Assembly: GCA_024500155.1 (NCBI GenBank)
Contig: CM044871.1
Span: forward strand, 75,190,402-75,254,401
DNA length: 64,000 nt
Direction of reading: 5' to 3'
DNA from: Chenopodium formosanum
Taxonomy: Eukaryota > Streptophyta > Magnoliopsida > Caryophyllales > Amaranthaceae
The translations under genes were made by a program, and so were the position numbers. Below, in pieces: positions 32,881-45,269 of the stretch (within the stretch, counting starts at the first letter, position 1; each line of letters opens with the position of its first letter). The notes beneath the pieces are model-generated. The model was not told the origin of the DNA, did not search any database, and worked only from the letters and a program-made list of their open reading frames with translations.

Positions 32881-34700
32881 AAAATCACCAAAAATTGAAA
32901 CGAGACAAGATTATATACGTGCACGCCTTTTCATCGACAATATCAAACTTAGAACCTTACCCAAGCCTAAGTCTAGACCCAAACCTAGGCCATAACCTAG
33001 ACTCAGACAATGGTGATGGTGTCTTCAAAGTCGCCCTTCTCTGCCAAGGAACTCTGACGGTCTTCTCAAGATTTGTGGTGTCATTATCCCTTAAATTATT
33101 AAGGTTTACAGCCCAAAACACACAGAAAAGTTTAATCAATTACTTAATAAAATTATGCAAAAGATGTATTAAACAATTTTGTTCATACATAATTAGATTG
33201 ATATCTTGTTCATAATGCACAACTCAGGGTTTCTTAAAGTAATAACAAAGATGAAGTCAACCTAAGCTAAATCCTGATTTTGACTTGGGAATATTGTTCT
33301 CCCCTCTAATATTTCTAATCCACCTGCTGTGATAATCCAATACTTGAGAAGGGGATTAATATTTTAATGATTCAGGCTCATTTAATGTGTCTCGATAATA
33401 CAAGAGGTTTATAAACTTTTCTTCCATAGATTTCTCACAATCTTGGCAGATTTATGGCTATATTGGCATGACTCACTTCAAACATCTATCCTTAAAATAT
33501 TGCATTTCGCACCAGTAGTATTTCAATACTTCCAGTTTCAATATTTTCATCTAGGTTAACATCTTAAATATAATACTAGTAAAAAGAAACCACTATAGAC
33601 CTTGAATGGGATCCAGTGGATAACTATCATATGAAATGGTTATCCAAAACTAATTCTATATTATTCAGGAACTCTAAGTACAACCCACAAAGAATAATTG
33701 AAAATTACCGATAATAGAAAATTAAAAAATCGCACATGTATAAACTAATCTAACAATAATTCAAACCAGAAATTTAACAATAACAAATCAAAGTATTGAT
33801 AACAAATCAAACCTGAATATTACCAAAAACAAATCACAAAAAAAATCACCAATAATTACAAAGAGATAAGAATGTATACATGCACGCTCTTTCATCGACA
33901 ATATCAGCCCTAGACCCTTTTCCTGACCCAGACCCAAGTTTAGGCCCAAACTCGGACAAAGACCCAAAACCAAAGCAAGGTATAAGCACAAACCTAGGCT
34001 CTGACCCACACCTTATTTAGACTCATGCTCAGGCATAGGCCTAGCCCGGACCCTGAGTCGAGCCTAACCCTAGACCTAGGCCTAAACCAAGACTTAGATA
34101 ATGGCTACAAATGAGAAATTTTGCTACCATATATAATTTACAATTCTTTATAGTTACAAATGAGAAATACCCTTAAATAAAATAAACTAACAATAATTCA
34201 AATGAAAAAATTACCAACAACAATCAAACTATTGATGACAAATTAAACTAGAATATTACCAACATTAAATCACTAATAAAATCACAAAAATTTACAAAGA
34301 TAAGAATGTATACCTGCGCGCTTTCGTTGATGGCATCATGCCTAGATCATGGCCTAGACCCAGGTCTAGACTCAAACCCAAACCTAGGCCTAGTCCCTAA
34401 CCCAAAACCAGAAGAAGGCCTAGACACAAATCCAGACACAGACCCAAGCCTAAGTATAGACCTAGACCTAGTAGACCCAAGCCTACGTCCACATCCTGAT
34501 CTAGTATACCCAAGCTTAAGTCCAAACTAGACCATACTTAGACCCAAGCCTAAGTCTAAACCCTGACCAAGGCCTAAGTCTAGACCCAAACCCAAACCCA
34601 AACCTAAGCCTAAGTTTAGACCCTAACCCCAACTCTATCCTAATTCTAGACCCAAACCCCGACTCAGGACTAAACCTAGACTCATGAATCTGAATAATTA
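32880..34700. repeat. Degenerate segmental repeats carrying CCTAGACCCAAG arrays
   Basis: Three blocks at 32880-33020, 33850-34100 and 34300-34690 share an introduction (AAGAATGTATACATGCACGC, TTTCATCGACAATATCA) and then run into an imperfect array of ~18-bp units built on CCTAGACCCAAG and AACCTAGGCC. The upstream lead-in (CAACCCACAAAGAATAATT, AATAGAAAATTAA) is also repeated. The resulting peptide periodicity (SLDPNLGLN-like) is a by-product. The words loosely resemble plant telomere repeats but are not them. Confidence 0.65.
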
Positions 34701-35240
34701 AATTTATTTTATGTTTTAGTTAACTTATGGAAAGTCAACCCACATAACAATATCACTTAAAAAAACATAACACAATTTCATGAGTAATTGATATACAATT
34801 TCATCCTGTAATTTGTTTAATTCCATGTAACATATTTCAGTCTGTAATTTGTTTCACGTAACGTTTCATATTTTATTTCAAATATCCGATGCATTCACAA
34901 ACTTAAAAGTATTAAAGTTAGCACAAATGTTATATAAAAACATTAGAAATTTAGAAGGGCAGAATACAGGGGCTATGGTCTGACATTAACTGCAGCGAGC
35001 TGAATGTATTTAGCATGTGATTTAGTTGAAATTTAAATGAAGTTTCAGCTGAGAAGAAAATCCTTGGTGGTTATTTGACATATGAGGCATTTGACTTGAC
35101 AGGAATGTGAAAGTGTTCCAAGACAAAACTACTTCAAACTCAGTGTTGGTTGCTCGTGTTCAAAATTGGGTGGAGGAAAAATGAGAAGTACAAGAAGTCC
35201 ATTTTCGCTTCTCGTGTTATTCCCTCACCCCCCATTGCGA
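34701..35240. other. No gene seen
   Basis: AT-rich sequence without recognisable terminal repeats, motifs or long frames. Confidence 0.4.
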
Positions 35241-35242
35241 AG

Positions 35243-35510
35243 ATTTGGGTGCCCCCTGATTAAAGTTGGATTAAAATCAACACCGACGCGTCTTTAACTT
35301 ATGAAGGATGGGTTGGGTTGGGATTGTGGCTTGAGATTTTCTAGGTAAAGTGATGTTTTCTCCGTGTATAAGATAGAATACTTGGTGGAAAATAGAAGTC
35401 GCTGAAGCTAAAGCGATGTTGTAGGCTTTGAAATTGAGCAAAACTTTTAGTTGTGACAAGGTGATCGTTGAATTGGATTGTTAAGTGGTCACCAACCGTC
35501 TCACTAAGGG
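35243..35510 (+). pseudogene. RNase H domain remnant of a LINE-type element or related gene
   Basis: Translating across one frame change gives WIKINTDASLTYEGWVGLG and then VAEAKAMLxALKLSKTF, KVIVELDC and VVTNRLTKGA. This is the plant RNase H-like domain (RVT_3 type) usually found at the C-terminus of non-LTR retrotransposon polyproteins. The three acidic positions (NTDAS, EAEAK-type E, ELDC) remain visible. Several stops and one frameshift make it non-functional. No reverse transcriptase is found next to it, so it is a fragment. A CACTA-type end sits directly downstream at 35517. Confidence 0.6.
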
Positions 35511-35516
35511 AGCATA

Positions 35517-35690
35517 CACTAGTAGAAAAATGTTAATGACAAGCTGTTCAAAGCCCCTAATTGGAAGCGGTTTTGAACCCCTTGAGCTTGGGGGGATTCC
35601 CATTGCACATTTAAATGGGAAGCAGTTCTGAATTTTTTTCACTCCACGCTTAATTTGTTAAGTGGATACTAGTACATGCCAACTGTCCCA
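35517..35690 (+). mobile_element. CACTA transposon end, fragment
   Basis: CACTAGTAGAAAAATG is a typical CACTA terminus. It is followed by an internally repetitive subterminal stretch (GGAAGCGGTTTTGAACCCC, GGGAAGCAGTTCTGAA). No matching inverted end was found nearby, so this is a broken copy, and of a different subfamily from 37668-38998. Confidence 0.45.
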
Positions 35691-36264
35691 TTATCTACCA
35701 AAATACTTTTTTCGTTTCTTTATAGTTGCATCACAGACTTTATCACGGTATTTAAGAAAAGTGGACCTCACATGATATAATACACTTAAAATGAGGTTAA
35801 TAGGTTTATAGGATTATAATCAAGTGGGCCATGTGTTTTAAATAAAGATAACAATACAATTTTCAACGTAAAAATCTTCCTTTTATGGTGTGTTGCAGCT
35901 ATAATGAGTTAATGACATTTCCATTTTAGGAGAGTGTTGCAACTATAAAGAACGAGATAAAGTAGATTTTTTTATTTGTTTTTCCACTTCTTATTTACAT
36001 TGATAGAAGAGATAAACATATCTTTGTGAGAAACTTCTATTTTCCAAAAAAATGTATACTTCCATTCTTACTAATGTTAGTGATTTATACATAAGAAAAT
36101 CGTAGTTTATGTGGATACTTGTTAGAGTTGTCTCAAACACTAATAGTTTAATAACTCGGGCGATGCCCTGGGTTGCTATGTTAAATATTGTTGTATTATA
36201 GTTTTCATGTATTATAATTTATGTATATGAACTATGAATTTTATTTTATTTTTAATTTTTTTTA
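35691..36264. other. No gene; possible decayed Helitron end at 36139-36175
   Basis: AT-rich. On the minus strand GGGCATCGCCC forms a short hairpin followed after a few bases by CTAT, reminiscent of a Helitron 3' end with its CTAG mutated. The other end was not found. Confidence 0.3.
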
Positions 36265-37325
36265 GGTTGTTTTCACATTTGCTACCAGCGAAAGCACTCT
36301 GCTGCTTCACATTTACTACGGCTTTAATTTTTTTTTTTTTTTATGTTACTACCACCTAAATCAGTGTTTGTTAGAAATCACTACCACTTAACGGATTCCG
36401 TTAAGGTTCCGTTAAATGAGGCCCAATATTTCATTAAATAATAATTTAATTTATTTTTAAAAAAAACTTAAAAATAAATTAAAAAAAATCCCTAGCCACC
36501 GAAACCACCAAACAACCACCTTACCCCTTCCCCTTGTCGGTGCCCAAACATTCTCCTGACGCCGGCGAACCCCTAGACCACCACCACCGACACCAACGTA
36601 ACCCCCAAAACCCGGCGACGCCCTATACCACCACCACGACACCACCCTAACCCCCAAACCCAGACCACCACCACCCGCAAACCTACAAACCCAGACCACC
36701 ACCCACCGAAACCACCACCTCCACCATTTCCCAAACTCCACGCTGCCCGAAACCACCATAAACGGGTGAAAACGAAACCCTAAAAACCTGTTTTTGTTGG
36801 TTTTGCGGAATGGGGTTAGGTTATTGGTAGCGGTTTTTGGGTGGGAGAAGGGGAGGGGGTCGATTCAGGTTGGGGGAAGGGGACCGGGGTCGTTTTCGGT
36901 TGGGGGGATTGGTGGCGAGGTGATTGCGACTGTTCGCGTGGTGGAAGGATGGGTGCATTGTTGGTGGTTGTGTGAAGGTGAAGAGATGTTGGTGGCATTT
37001 GGGAAGGAGGTGGGCTGCTGGTGGAGTTCACGACTATCGTGGGGTGCAGGTGGAGGTCGCGGCTGCCGTTGCCTTCTTTGGGCGCCGACGTTGATGGGAA
37101 ATGGAGATTGGATGGTGACAATGAGGGTGGTTAAAGATGGAGCGGTGGCGGTGAGGTGGTTGGACGGTGGATGGGCTCCACTAACGAAAATAGTATTGGC
37201 ATCAGGCAAATGGTAGTGATATCTAAAATTTTGGGATTTGAGTGGTAGTAAAATAAAATAAAAAATTAAAGCGGTAGTAAATGTGAAGCAGGGTGCTTTC
37301 GCTGGTAGCAAATGTGAAAATTTCC
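36265..37325. mobile_element. Mutator-like foldback element, complete copy
   Basis: Terminal inverted repeats of roughly 150 bp. The left arm contains TTTTCACATTTGCTACCAGC, GAAAGCACTCTGC and CACATTTACTAC; the right arm ends with the complements (GCTGGTAGCAAATGTGAAAA, then TTTCC). A GC-rich core (36490-37150) holds CCACCACCACC-type sequence on one side and GGTGGTGG-type on the other, which produces long spurious frames on both strands. No exact target-site duplication could be seen in the poly-T flanks. The window start (1-526) holds part of a second copy. No transposase is encoded. Confidence 0.7.
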
Positions 37326-37664
37326 TTTATTTTTTATGTACATAATAATGTTAAATACATTTATGTTAGATTTAGTCTAAGAAAATAATTTGGCATGTAA
37401 AAATACAAAGAAAAACACTCTCATAGTCTACATTAAGTATATTAAAGAACAATAAGTTAATGCTTAAAAAAAAGAATAAGTTAACTAAACTATAAGATAG
37501 CAAAATAGGTATGATTTCCATTCATTTTTCAAAGGACCTAAGTTCAATTTTTAACAAAAACATTTTTTAAATTGACGAATAACATTCATATTTCTTATTG
37601 GGTGATGTGACATTCTCTTGGTGGAAGAAACAGAGACACGTGGCTTGTGTCCTTGATTCAGAAC
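37326..37664. other. No gene seen
   Basis: AT-rich linker between two transposons. Confidence 0.4.
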
Positions 37665-37667
37665 ACC

Positions 37668-38998
37668 CACTAGTGGAAAAATTGCTATCCCTTACGGGCA
37701 AAAATAGCCTATCCGTTACGGGAAGCGGCCGTTACGTATACGGCCGTTACGAATAGACAAGTTATTTGTAACGGGTACTTGCCCGTTACAAATAAGTAGT
37801 TATTCGTAACGGGCAACACAAGTGCCTAAATAATCTCGTTATTCGTAACGGGAACCCAAATGCCCGTTACAAATAAACCCTGTTATTCATAACGAGCACC
37901 AAAATGCCCATTACAAATAACTCTGTTATTCGTAATAGGCATGATATCTGCCCGTTACAAATAGTGGGTGCCCCAAATTTTTAAAAAAAATCCAGCACAT
38001 GTTGGACCTCTTGCGTGCACAATCATTTTATCAATTATTAATTAGTTAAATTTACATTAAAAAAAATAGTGAAATTTATATTTTATACAAATCATATACA
38101 ATCAGCATTAAGCCGACAGTCATTATCACCTAATAACTAAAACTTTTAAAAAATAGAGTATCCAATAAGAGTGACTTTTCTTGTGCTAATTTTATTCATC
38201 AACTAGCTCAACAAATTAACAATGCAGCAACTACTTCAATTGATAAACTTTGCCCTTCAGTTGGACTTTGCCACCATCACAGGTGATTATAATATAGAGC
38301 TTCCATGGTGATCAACAGACAAGCATTATGTAGATCCCGACAAAGCTTTCATGATTGGGGGTCCAGTCTTCACCAAATCCTGAAATCATTTTTACCATCA
38401 TCATTATCCCAATTAACACTAATCCAGTCCTCATAATTCATCAAATCAACTCAGATCTTCAAAATCCAACAAAATTTATCAAAAAAACTTCACAAAATTC
38501 CAAATGTGAGCTAAAAACATTATAGTTCAAAAGGATAATTTAAAAAAAATCATACCTCAGAGTATAAGATAAGATTCTTCTCGTCGTTGTTTCAAATCTC
38601 TAACATTATCAAGCAAAACTGAACAAAAACGGAGGGAGGAGATTGAGTGAGGAGAGAGAGAGCGAGACAGAGAGAGAAGTGAAAGTTTGGCGACTATGTG
38701 TTGAAACCCTGATACTCTAATATAATGGGCTTACTCCTTTAAGCGACTTCCGCCCCATCACAAGTCTATTTGTATCGGGCAATATATTGCCGGATACGAT
38801 TAAATGATTATTCGTAACGTACTTTATTTGCCCGTTACAATTAAATGTATATTCGTAACGGGCATTATTTTGCCCGTTACAAATAGTTGTTATTTGTATT
38901 AGTCATACATATTGCCCGTTACGAATAGTCTTTTCGTAACGAATTTTATTATGCCCGTTACAAATAAGCCGTTACAAATGAAGTTTTTTCCACTATTG
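37668..38998. mobile_element. Non-autonomous CACTA transposon
   Basis: Begins CACTAGTGGAAAAATTG and ends in the inverted form (AAGTTTTTTCCACTATTG, last G of TAGTG context mutated). It is flanked by a perfect 3-bp duplication ACC (37665-37667 and 38999-39001). The subterminal regions carry many direct and inverted copies of TTATTCGTAACGGGCA / TGCCCGTTACAAATA, the expected transposase-binding arrays of CACTA elements. The 1.33-kb interior is AT-rich without transposase. A second member starts at 58707. Confidence 0.88.
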
Positions 38999-39092
38999 AC
39001 CTTTTAATGTATAGTATAAATATCCAACTACAATTTTGTTATTAGGAAAATTTTCATTTAATAACACCCAACTTTTTCTTTTTCTTTTTCTG

Positions 39093-39909
39093 TTTGGTAA
39101 AATGTAAAAATTCTTATTATCATTATAACATTGTATTATCATATTAAGTTAATTAAAACATTAATTATATTTTTTTTATTGAATTTTTAACTTTATTTAG
39201 AGATTTTAAATTAATTTTTAAATAGTTAAATTACTACAAAAATATTTTTGTAAAAAACCTAACCCCCCCCCCCCTCTCTAACCCACTAGCCCAAAGCCTT
39301 TACCACCCCCGGTCAGCGGCACTAGCCTCCCTTACCCCCCCTTGGCGACCCACGCCCCTCCTTTTCTCTTTTTTCCCCTCCACATTCGACGTTCTGTATG
39401 GCCCATTCTCATTACCTCCATTTAACGTGCCACCCCTTTTCTATTTTCCCCACCCCGATCGCAACTCCTTACCCCCAAAAATAGCCCCCCTCCTCAAATT
39501 GACCCCCAATTCCTGTTTCTTGCCCCCAAACCCTAAACCTTTTGTAGGTGGGTCTTAGGGTTTAGGAGGCCAAAAATTGTATAGGGGAGGGGGTCAATTC
39601 GAGGTGGGGATAGTGGTGGGGCAAATTAGGGAAGGGGTGGGGGAAAATGGGGTCGCTGACGGGGGTAGGGGTGGTTGGCGCGTGCACCCGTCCAAGAAAA
39701 GGGTGGACTAGGGAGCTGAGGGGGTGGCCCTAGATGGATGAGGAAGGGGGTTGGCTTTTTTTTAAGAAAAATAATTATTTTTGTAATAATTTAATTATTA
39801 AATGATTAAAAAGCTAATCGTGATTAAACATTTTAATTATAATAGTTATAATATGTGGTAATCAATAATACAATGATATCAAATTAATATTTCTTTCCAT
39901 TTTACCAAA
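39093..39909. mobile_element. Foldback element, Mutator-like
   Basis: Inverted ends TTTGGTAAAATGTAAAAA and the matching CCATTTTACCAAA enclose AT-rich arms and a core of C-rich (39260-39540) then G-rich (39545-39750) sequence that is largely self-complementary, with CCTAAACC opposite GGTTTAGG. The architecture is the same as at 30489-31460 and 36265-37325. No target-site duplication was found, so the superfamily is inferred from architecture. Confidence 0.55.
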
Positions 39910-40074
39910 TAAATAAGGAGTAAGTTAGGTCTTACTCAAGAGAACTTCTCTTTTAATTATTGAAAATAAAATATAATATTGAATTGTCTATATTTTGCAT
40001 ATGTGCCAAGAGAAATGATACACTTAATAAAAACAGAGATAAATAATAATAAAGGGAGTATTGTTAGAATTATA

Positions 40075-41292
40075 CTCTCTCCGTTTTTTAATAAAACTAC
40101 ACTTGTTATTTTCGTCCACTTTTGAAAAGTTACACTTCCTCTTTTGAAATCCCTTACAATATAATAAAATAATTGTACTCACTAATGGTCCCCACTTACT
40201 GTTACTTTATTATTTTTCACTAGGGGTGTACTTAAACATGACTAGACCTGAAAACCGACTGGAACCGAACCTGTTGGGACCGGACCTTACCCAACCAGTT
40301 GATTTAGGTCCGATCCTGATCCTTGAAATTCATGGATTCATGTCCCGGTCCGGATCAGGTCTAAAACGGGGTTTTTCAGGTCCGATCCTGAAACCCGGTA
40401 AAAACATGTATTTAAAAAAAATACAAAACATCAAAAACCAAAACAAGAAATCAGTTTTCATTTCTAAACCCTAACTCCCTCACTCTCTTAGCCGCCACCG
40501 GCCCACCCCTCACACAGTCACGCTGCACGCACCCACTCACCCTCACGTTGCACGCACTCACTCACCCCCTCAGACGACCACCAGTCACTGGCCAGGCGTC
40601 CACCGACCACTAGCGCGAGAACCCTCCTGCCCCTGCACGCTACATCAGCCACCGACGCGAGCAACAACCTTGCTCGGTTTTCCTAATGAAAAGGTAAATC
40701 GAATTATGTTTGGGTATTTTTGTATTCGAAATAATGAATTAAGGGTGAGAATTTATATGTTAATTCATGTTTCAATTGCTTATAATGGTTATTTGATGTT
40801 TGCATGTTGAATTTCTGTTTGTTAGTACATCTCTTTAAAATTCATGCTTTTTTGGGTTTTTAAAATTTAGTTAACTGTTTTAGATTTTTTTTGTTCATTT
40901 CTTTCGAATTCATGCTTATGTAATTGCACCAGGTTATTTATTTATTTATTTATTTTTAAATATACAAAGAGGGTTTATTCAGGTCCAAACCCAGACTAGA
41001 CCTGATTGATCAGGTCAGACCTAGAACCAGACCTGTTGAATCAGGTCTGGTCTCCGGTCCTCAAAATCCACTGATTCAGGTCTCGGTCCCAACAGGTGCG
41101 GTCCGATTTTGGACCGGTGTACAACCATATTTTTCACTCCTCTAATGGTCTCCACTCTCTTACACACTAATTTACTTTTCAATAATATAATTGCCTAATA
41201 TCTTTTCTTACAACTTTACCTTATCTACCCCACTAACATCTTAAATTTTGCATAATCTCAACTTTATTATATTTAAAAAAAAATAGAAGGAG
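40075..41292. mobile_element. Stowaway-like MITE, interrupted by a hAT element
   Basis: Ends CTCTCTCCGTTTTTT and AAAATAGAAGGAG flanked by TA (40073-40074 and 41293-41294). Removing the hAT insertion at 40221-41129 leaves about 300 bp, a normal Stowaway length. Confidence 0.65.
40221..41129. mobile_element. Non-autonomous hAT transposon
   Basis: TAGGGGTGTACTT at the left and GGTGTACAACCATA at the right are imperfect inverted ends. A perfect 8-bp duplication TTTTTCAC (40213-40220 and 41130-41137) defines a hAT insertion. Near both ends are arrays of GGTCCGATCCTGA / AGGTCTGGTC-type words. It encodes nothing recognisable; small frames are low-complexity. Confidence 0.8.
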
Positions 41293-41294
41293 TA

Positions 41295-42028
41295 AAAGGT
41301 GATATACTACAACAACATGGCACATGCTTGAGGTTTTTTATTAACCCTTAGCCCAACCACCTCTAAGGGGCAATCGTTTTTACTTAAACACCTTCAAATT
41401 TTCTTTGTCTCCAATATCATTCCATTTTACTAATTTTACTGTTGGAGCGGTTATCTTCGGATAAACAACGAATTTAGCTAATCTATGTTGAATGTGCAGG
41501 TATTCAGTTAGGCAAAAAATCATTATCGACCAAGATACAAGTTAACTAATCGTACCTAGAAGTCCGGAACAATAGAAACTTTCCTAAAACATCTCACATC
41601 ATCTCAACAAACCTTCTCTCCTCACATCAAAAGTGGTTTACCCTACTTGATTATTTTGCTGCTCATTTAGGTAAATCTTTGACTAATATACGAATTGTGG
41701 TTTTAGGGATACTCATAGGCAAGAATGGGCTGGTGCATCAATAATAATAGAATGTTCCTCTTGATTACAGGATTATTATTTCAGCAATACATTTAAAAGT
41801 TTTAGCTTCACAGTATGACTTAGCTTGCAGCTTTGCAATGGGTTTGAATTTGATTTACATTCAACTAAAATGTTTACTAACTCTTACAACCTACTAAGGC
41901 CATGTTAATTGTATTTTAGTAAAAATAATTTGATCAGTTCAGAAAAAATATGAAGTGAATACGGCCTAACTCTTTTTCGTAAGTATGATCAAGAAAACAT
42001 CAACTACCTTTGGTTTTTTTAGAGGATT
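41295..42028. other. No gene seen
   Basis: AT-rich intergenic sequence upstream of the copia element. Confidence 0.4.
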
Positions 42029-42718
42029 CAATTTGTTGGGTATGACCCAAATTTTATAAGCCCATTATTTTGGTGGAGTATTGTGCATAATCTAGAAGTT
42101 TTCAGAATTATCAAGCAACGTCATTACTTGCTCAATAACTCTTGATTTCTTTAGAATAATATCCTACTTGAAAGTTCTAGAGAATTATTGACATTGGAAG
42201 CTATTAGCTAGAATATAATACATGGTTCGTGAATTTTCTAAAACGTTATGGATACAAGAATGATCGAGGAACTTCTAGAATATCTCGGTCATTTCATCCA
42301 AGCTCCATCCACACCTATAAATATAGGTCATGGGCATTCAATCATTGAATACAAGACCATAGAAGAAATCATACCATACATATATAAGCCTTCCTACATA
42401 CTACACCTCCTTGTACAATTTACCTTCTTTATGAATCCACTATTGCTATTTTGTAATACTCCTTAGAGAGTAATATAGAGAGAGTCATATTGTAATATAA
42501 ACCCTTAAAGGGATACTTAACTCTCCTATTTTCAAATAGTGGAATAAAAGAGCTCGTCGTTACATAAAATTGTTTGTTCATTTATATTAATTATCGTGCC
42601 AATTATCAATTCAATTTATACTTCTGAATCATACACATCTTCACTTCTGTTGTGCACTCACCAACTCTAACAAGTGGTATCATAGCTAAAGGTTGTTTAG
42701 AGTGCTTACACATTAAAG

Positions 42719-43845
42719 ATGACTTCGATCACAAAGTTCGAGATTGAGAAATTTGACGGCAAGATTAATGTCCGCATTTGGAAAGTCCAGATGTAAGTCA
42801 TTCTAGTACAGAGCGTATTAAAGAAGGCTATGGATGGAAAAGCTAAAAAACCAGAGTCAATGACAGACGAGTAATGGCAAGAGTTGGACAAAAAAGCCCT
42901 CTAGGCAATCCAACTATGTTTAACCAAGGAGGTACTACCGCGAGGTCATTCACAAGGAGACAGCAACCAGATTATGGTTGAAGTTGGAGTCCTTCTACAT
43001 GACTAAAAGCCTCGCCAACAAAATCCGTCTCAAGGAAAGGCTTTATACAATCCGGATGGCTGAAGGTACTTCCCTACAAACTCATCTCAATGAAATCTTG
43101 AAAATTTAGATATTAAAATCGAAGATGAGGATAAGGTCGTGTTATTAATTGTCTCCCTACCACCTTCGTATAAACACTTCAAGGAAATTATGCTTTGTGG
43201 AAATAGTGATACTCTGGATGTTAAATCTCACTTTAGTTCATTCTAATTAAAGTGCTGAAGGTTTAAATATAAAAGGGAATTCACACGGAAGTAAAAGTAC
43301 CAATAAGAAGTCCAAATTTAATGAATACAAATTCGGAAAATCTTGCAAGTTTTGTAAGAAACTTGGGCACACAGTCGAAGAATGCTGGTTTGCAAATAAA
43401 AAACTCGAAAAGAAAAGCCAAGAGGAAAAGCCAAAAGAGACGACAGATGTCGATTTTAGAGAAATAGAGCCCATAGATGAAGTTATGAAGAAATTAAAAT
43501 TCTGACTGGATACTTGATGCGGGTTCTACCAACCATATTTGCTCTCAAAAGTCTCACTTTACCGACTATCAGCCGATGAAGAATAAAACTATTACAATGG
43601 GTAACGATTATCATTGCAAAGTTCGTGGTGTTGGCTACGTACGGATCAAGGCGCAAGATGGTGTGATAAGGACTTTATCTATTGTTCATCATGTTCCTAA
43701 TTTGAAGAAGAATATCATCTCTCTTGGCATTCTGGCCTCAAAAGGATATAAGATTTCGGCTCAAGGCAGAGTACTCAAAATCTCAACAGGTGCTCAGAAA
43801 ATATTGAAGGCCATTATTAAACATAGAAATCTCTATGTAATATAA
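42719..43845 (+). pseudogene. Copia gag-protease remnant
   Basis: The start MTSITKFEIEKFDGKINVRIW is a copia (UBN2-type) Gag N-terminus, interrupted by stops from about 42793 on. The zinc knuckle is intact as CKFCKKLGHTVEEC (43342-43383). The protease active site follows as ILDAGSTNHICSQK (about 43510), and the frame at 43576-43845 continues with GVGYVRIKAQDG and LKKNIISLGILASKGY, the usual end of the protease and the pre-integrase region. Sequence then jumps to the element's 3' untranslated part, so the rest of pol is missing. Confidence 0.8.
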
Positions 43846-44321
43846 GGATCTTCAATCATGGCTTCATCATACTCAATCCCGACTCGGCAACAACGTCGTC
43901 ATAATACGGGTCCAAGTAAGTCACTTTCTTATTCTGAACCTAAGTTTCAATCGAGTTTAGCATGTGACATACTTACTTAATGTCGATCGGGTAACATACG
44001 ACGAGAGCACATATAAAATATGGTCCAAGGTGGAGATTGTTGGGTATGGCCCAAATTTTATAAGCCCAATATTTTGGTAGAGTATTGTGCATATTCTAGA
44101 AGTTTCTGGAATTATCAAGCAAGGTCATTACTTGCTCAATTGCTCTTGATTTCTCTATAAAAATATCCTACTTGAATGTTCTAGAGAATTATTGACATTG
44201 GAAGCTATAAGCTAGTATATAATCCCTGGTTTATGAATTTCCTAGAACGTTATAGATACAAGAATGATGGAGGAATTTCTAGAATATTTCGGCTATTTCA
44301 TCCAAGCTCCATACACACCTA

Positions 44322-45269
44322 TCAATCAATCAATAACTATATACTAAAAGACACACCAGCACTGACACGTATCATTTTCTGGTGTATCCTTAGTATATTG
44401 AAAAAAAATAGAAAATATAGGCAATATATTTTCTTCCGAAATTTAGGAAAAAATAATCCTAAAGTAATATATTTACCAACTTAGATATCTAACCATATCT
44501 ATATATATAAATTCTTATATAAGTAATTACTTTTTAATGTATAATGATTATTTATAGTAAAAAAAAAATCATGAATACATATTTTTCAACCTAACATAAT
44601 GGGTGAATGAAAAATCATCACATGTGAAATTTAAAAAAAAAAAAAAAAATGCCACCAGGGTTTAATATATGAATAAAAAAATATAATATGCAGTCATAAA
44701 AGAAAAAAATAATACTTTAAATTGTTTGATTTGGGATAAAATAAGAAATTGATTTTGGATCAAATTATTTATTTTTTTATACTCCCTCCGTCCCTCTTTG
44801 TTTGTCACTTGTGCCATTTTGGGAGCCCCCAAATGTGTGTCACATTTCATATTTTGATAATTATTAAGATACATAAAAAGACTTTTATACCCTCAGCTTA
44901 TTTATTTTGTCCTTATTAAGTCCACCTCCTATTTTACCCTAACATTTGCCATAAAAATTGTGCTAATTTTTTTTTACTAATTTAATGTTTTACACTCTTG
45001 AATCTCTCAATTTCTCTTTCCCATGTACTTTAATTACTTTTTTTAATTGGAAATGTTTCTTTCCCATGCAATTTTATTATTTTTTGGTTGAGAATTTTAC
45101 TTTTCCATATACTTTCATTATTTCACATTCTCCGCCATAATTCCCGTGATTTTTCTTCAAAAGTGACTAACAAAGGAGACGGATGGAGTATTTAAGTACT
45201 GGTATACTTTTAAATTGATATTTCGTAAAAAAGAGTGAAAAACCGTGCATGGCACGAGATCTAACCTAG
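44322..45269 (+). mobile_element. Non-autonomous Helitron inside the copia 3' LTR
   Basis: Starts TCAATCAATC after an A and ends CTAG before a T, as Helitrons do. The 3' hairpin CGTGC-ATG-GCACG lies 11 bases before the end. Comparison with the intact 5' LTR shows the LTR resuming at TATAAATATAGG, confirming an insertion of about 950 bp. The left part (AAAGACACACCAGCACTG) resembles other Helitron 5' ends. A Stowaway MITE is nested within. Confidence 0.7.
44782..45188. mobile_element. Stowaway MITE
   Basis: CTCCCTCCGTCCCTCTTTGT and the inverted CAAAGGAGACGGATGGAG, flanked by TA on both sides (44780-44781, 45189-45190). Confidence 0.85.

Noticed and set aside
34300..34690. Interstitial telomere repeats
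   Set aside because: CCTAGACCCAAG and CCTAAGCC words only resemble CCCTAAA; no run of the canonical heptamer.
36794..37311. Overlapping frames of 100-148 residues on both strands
   Set aside because: Low-complexity GC-rich core of a foldback element, open on both strands because stops are rare there.
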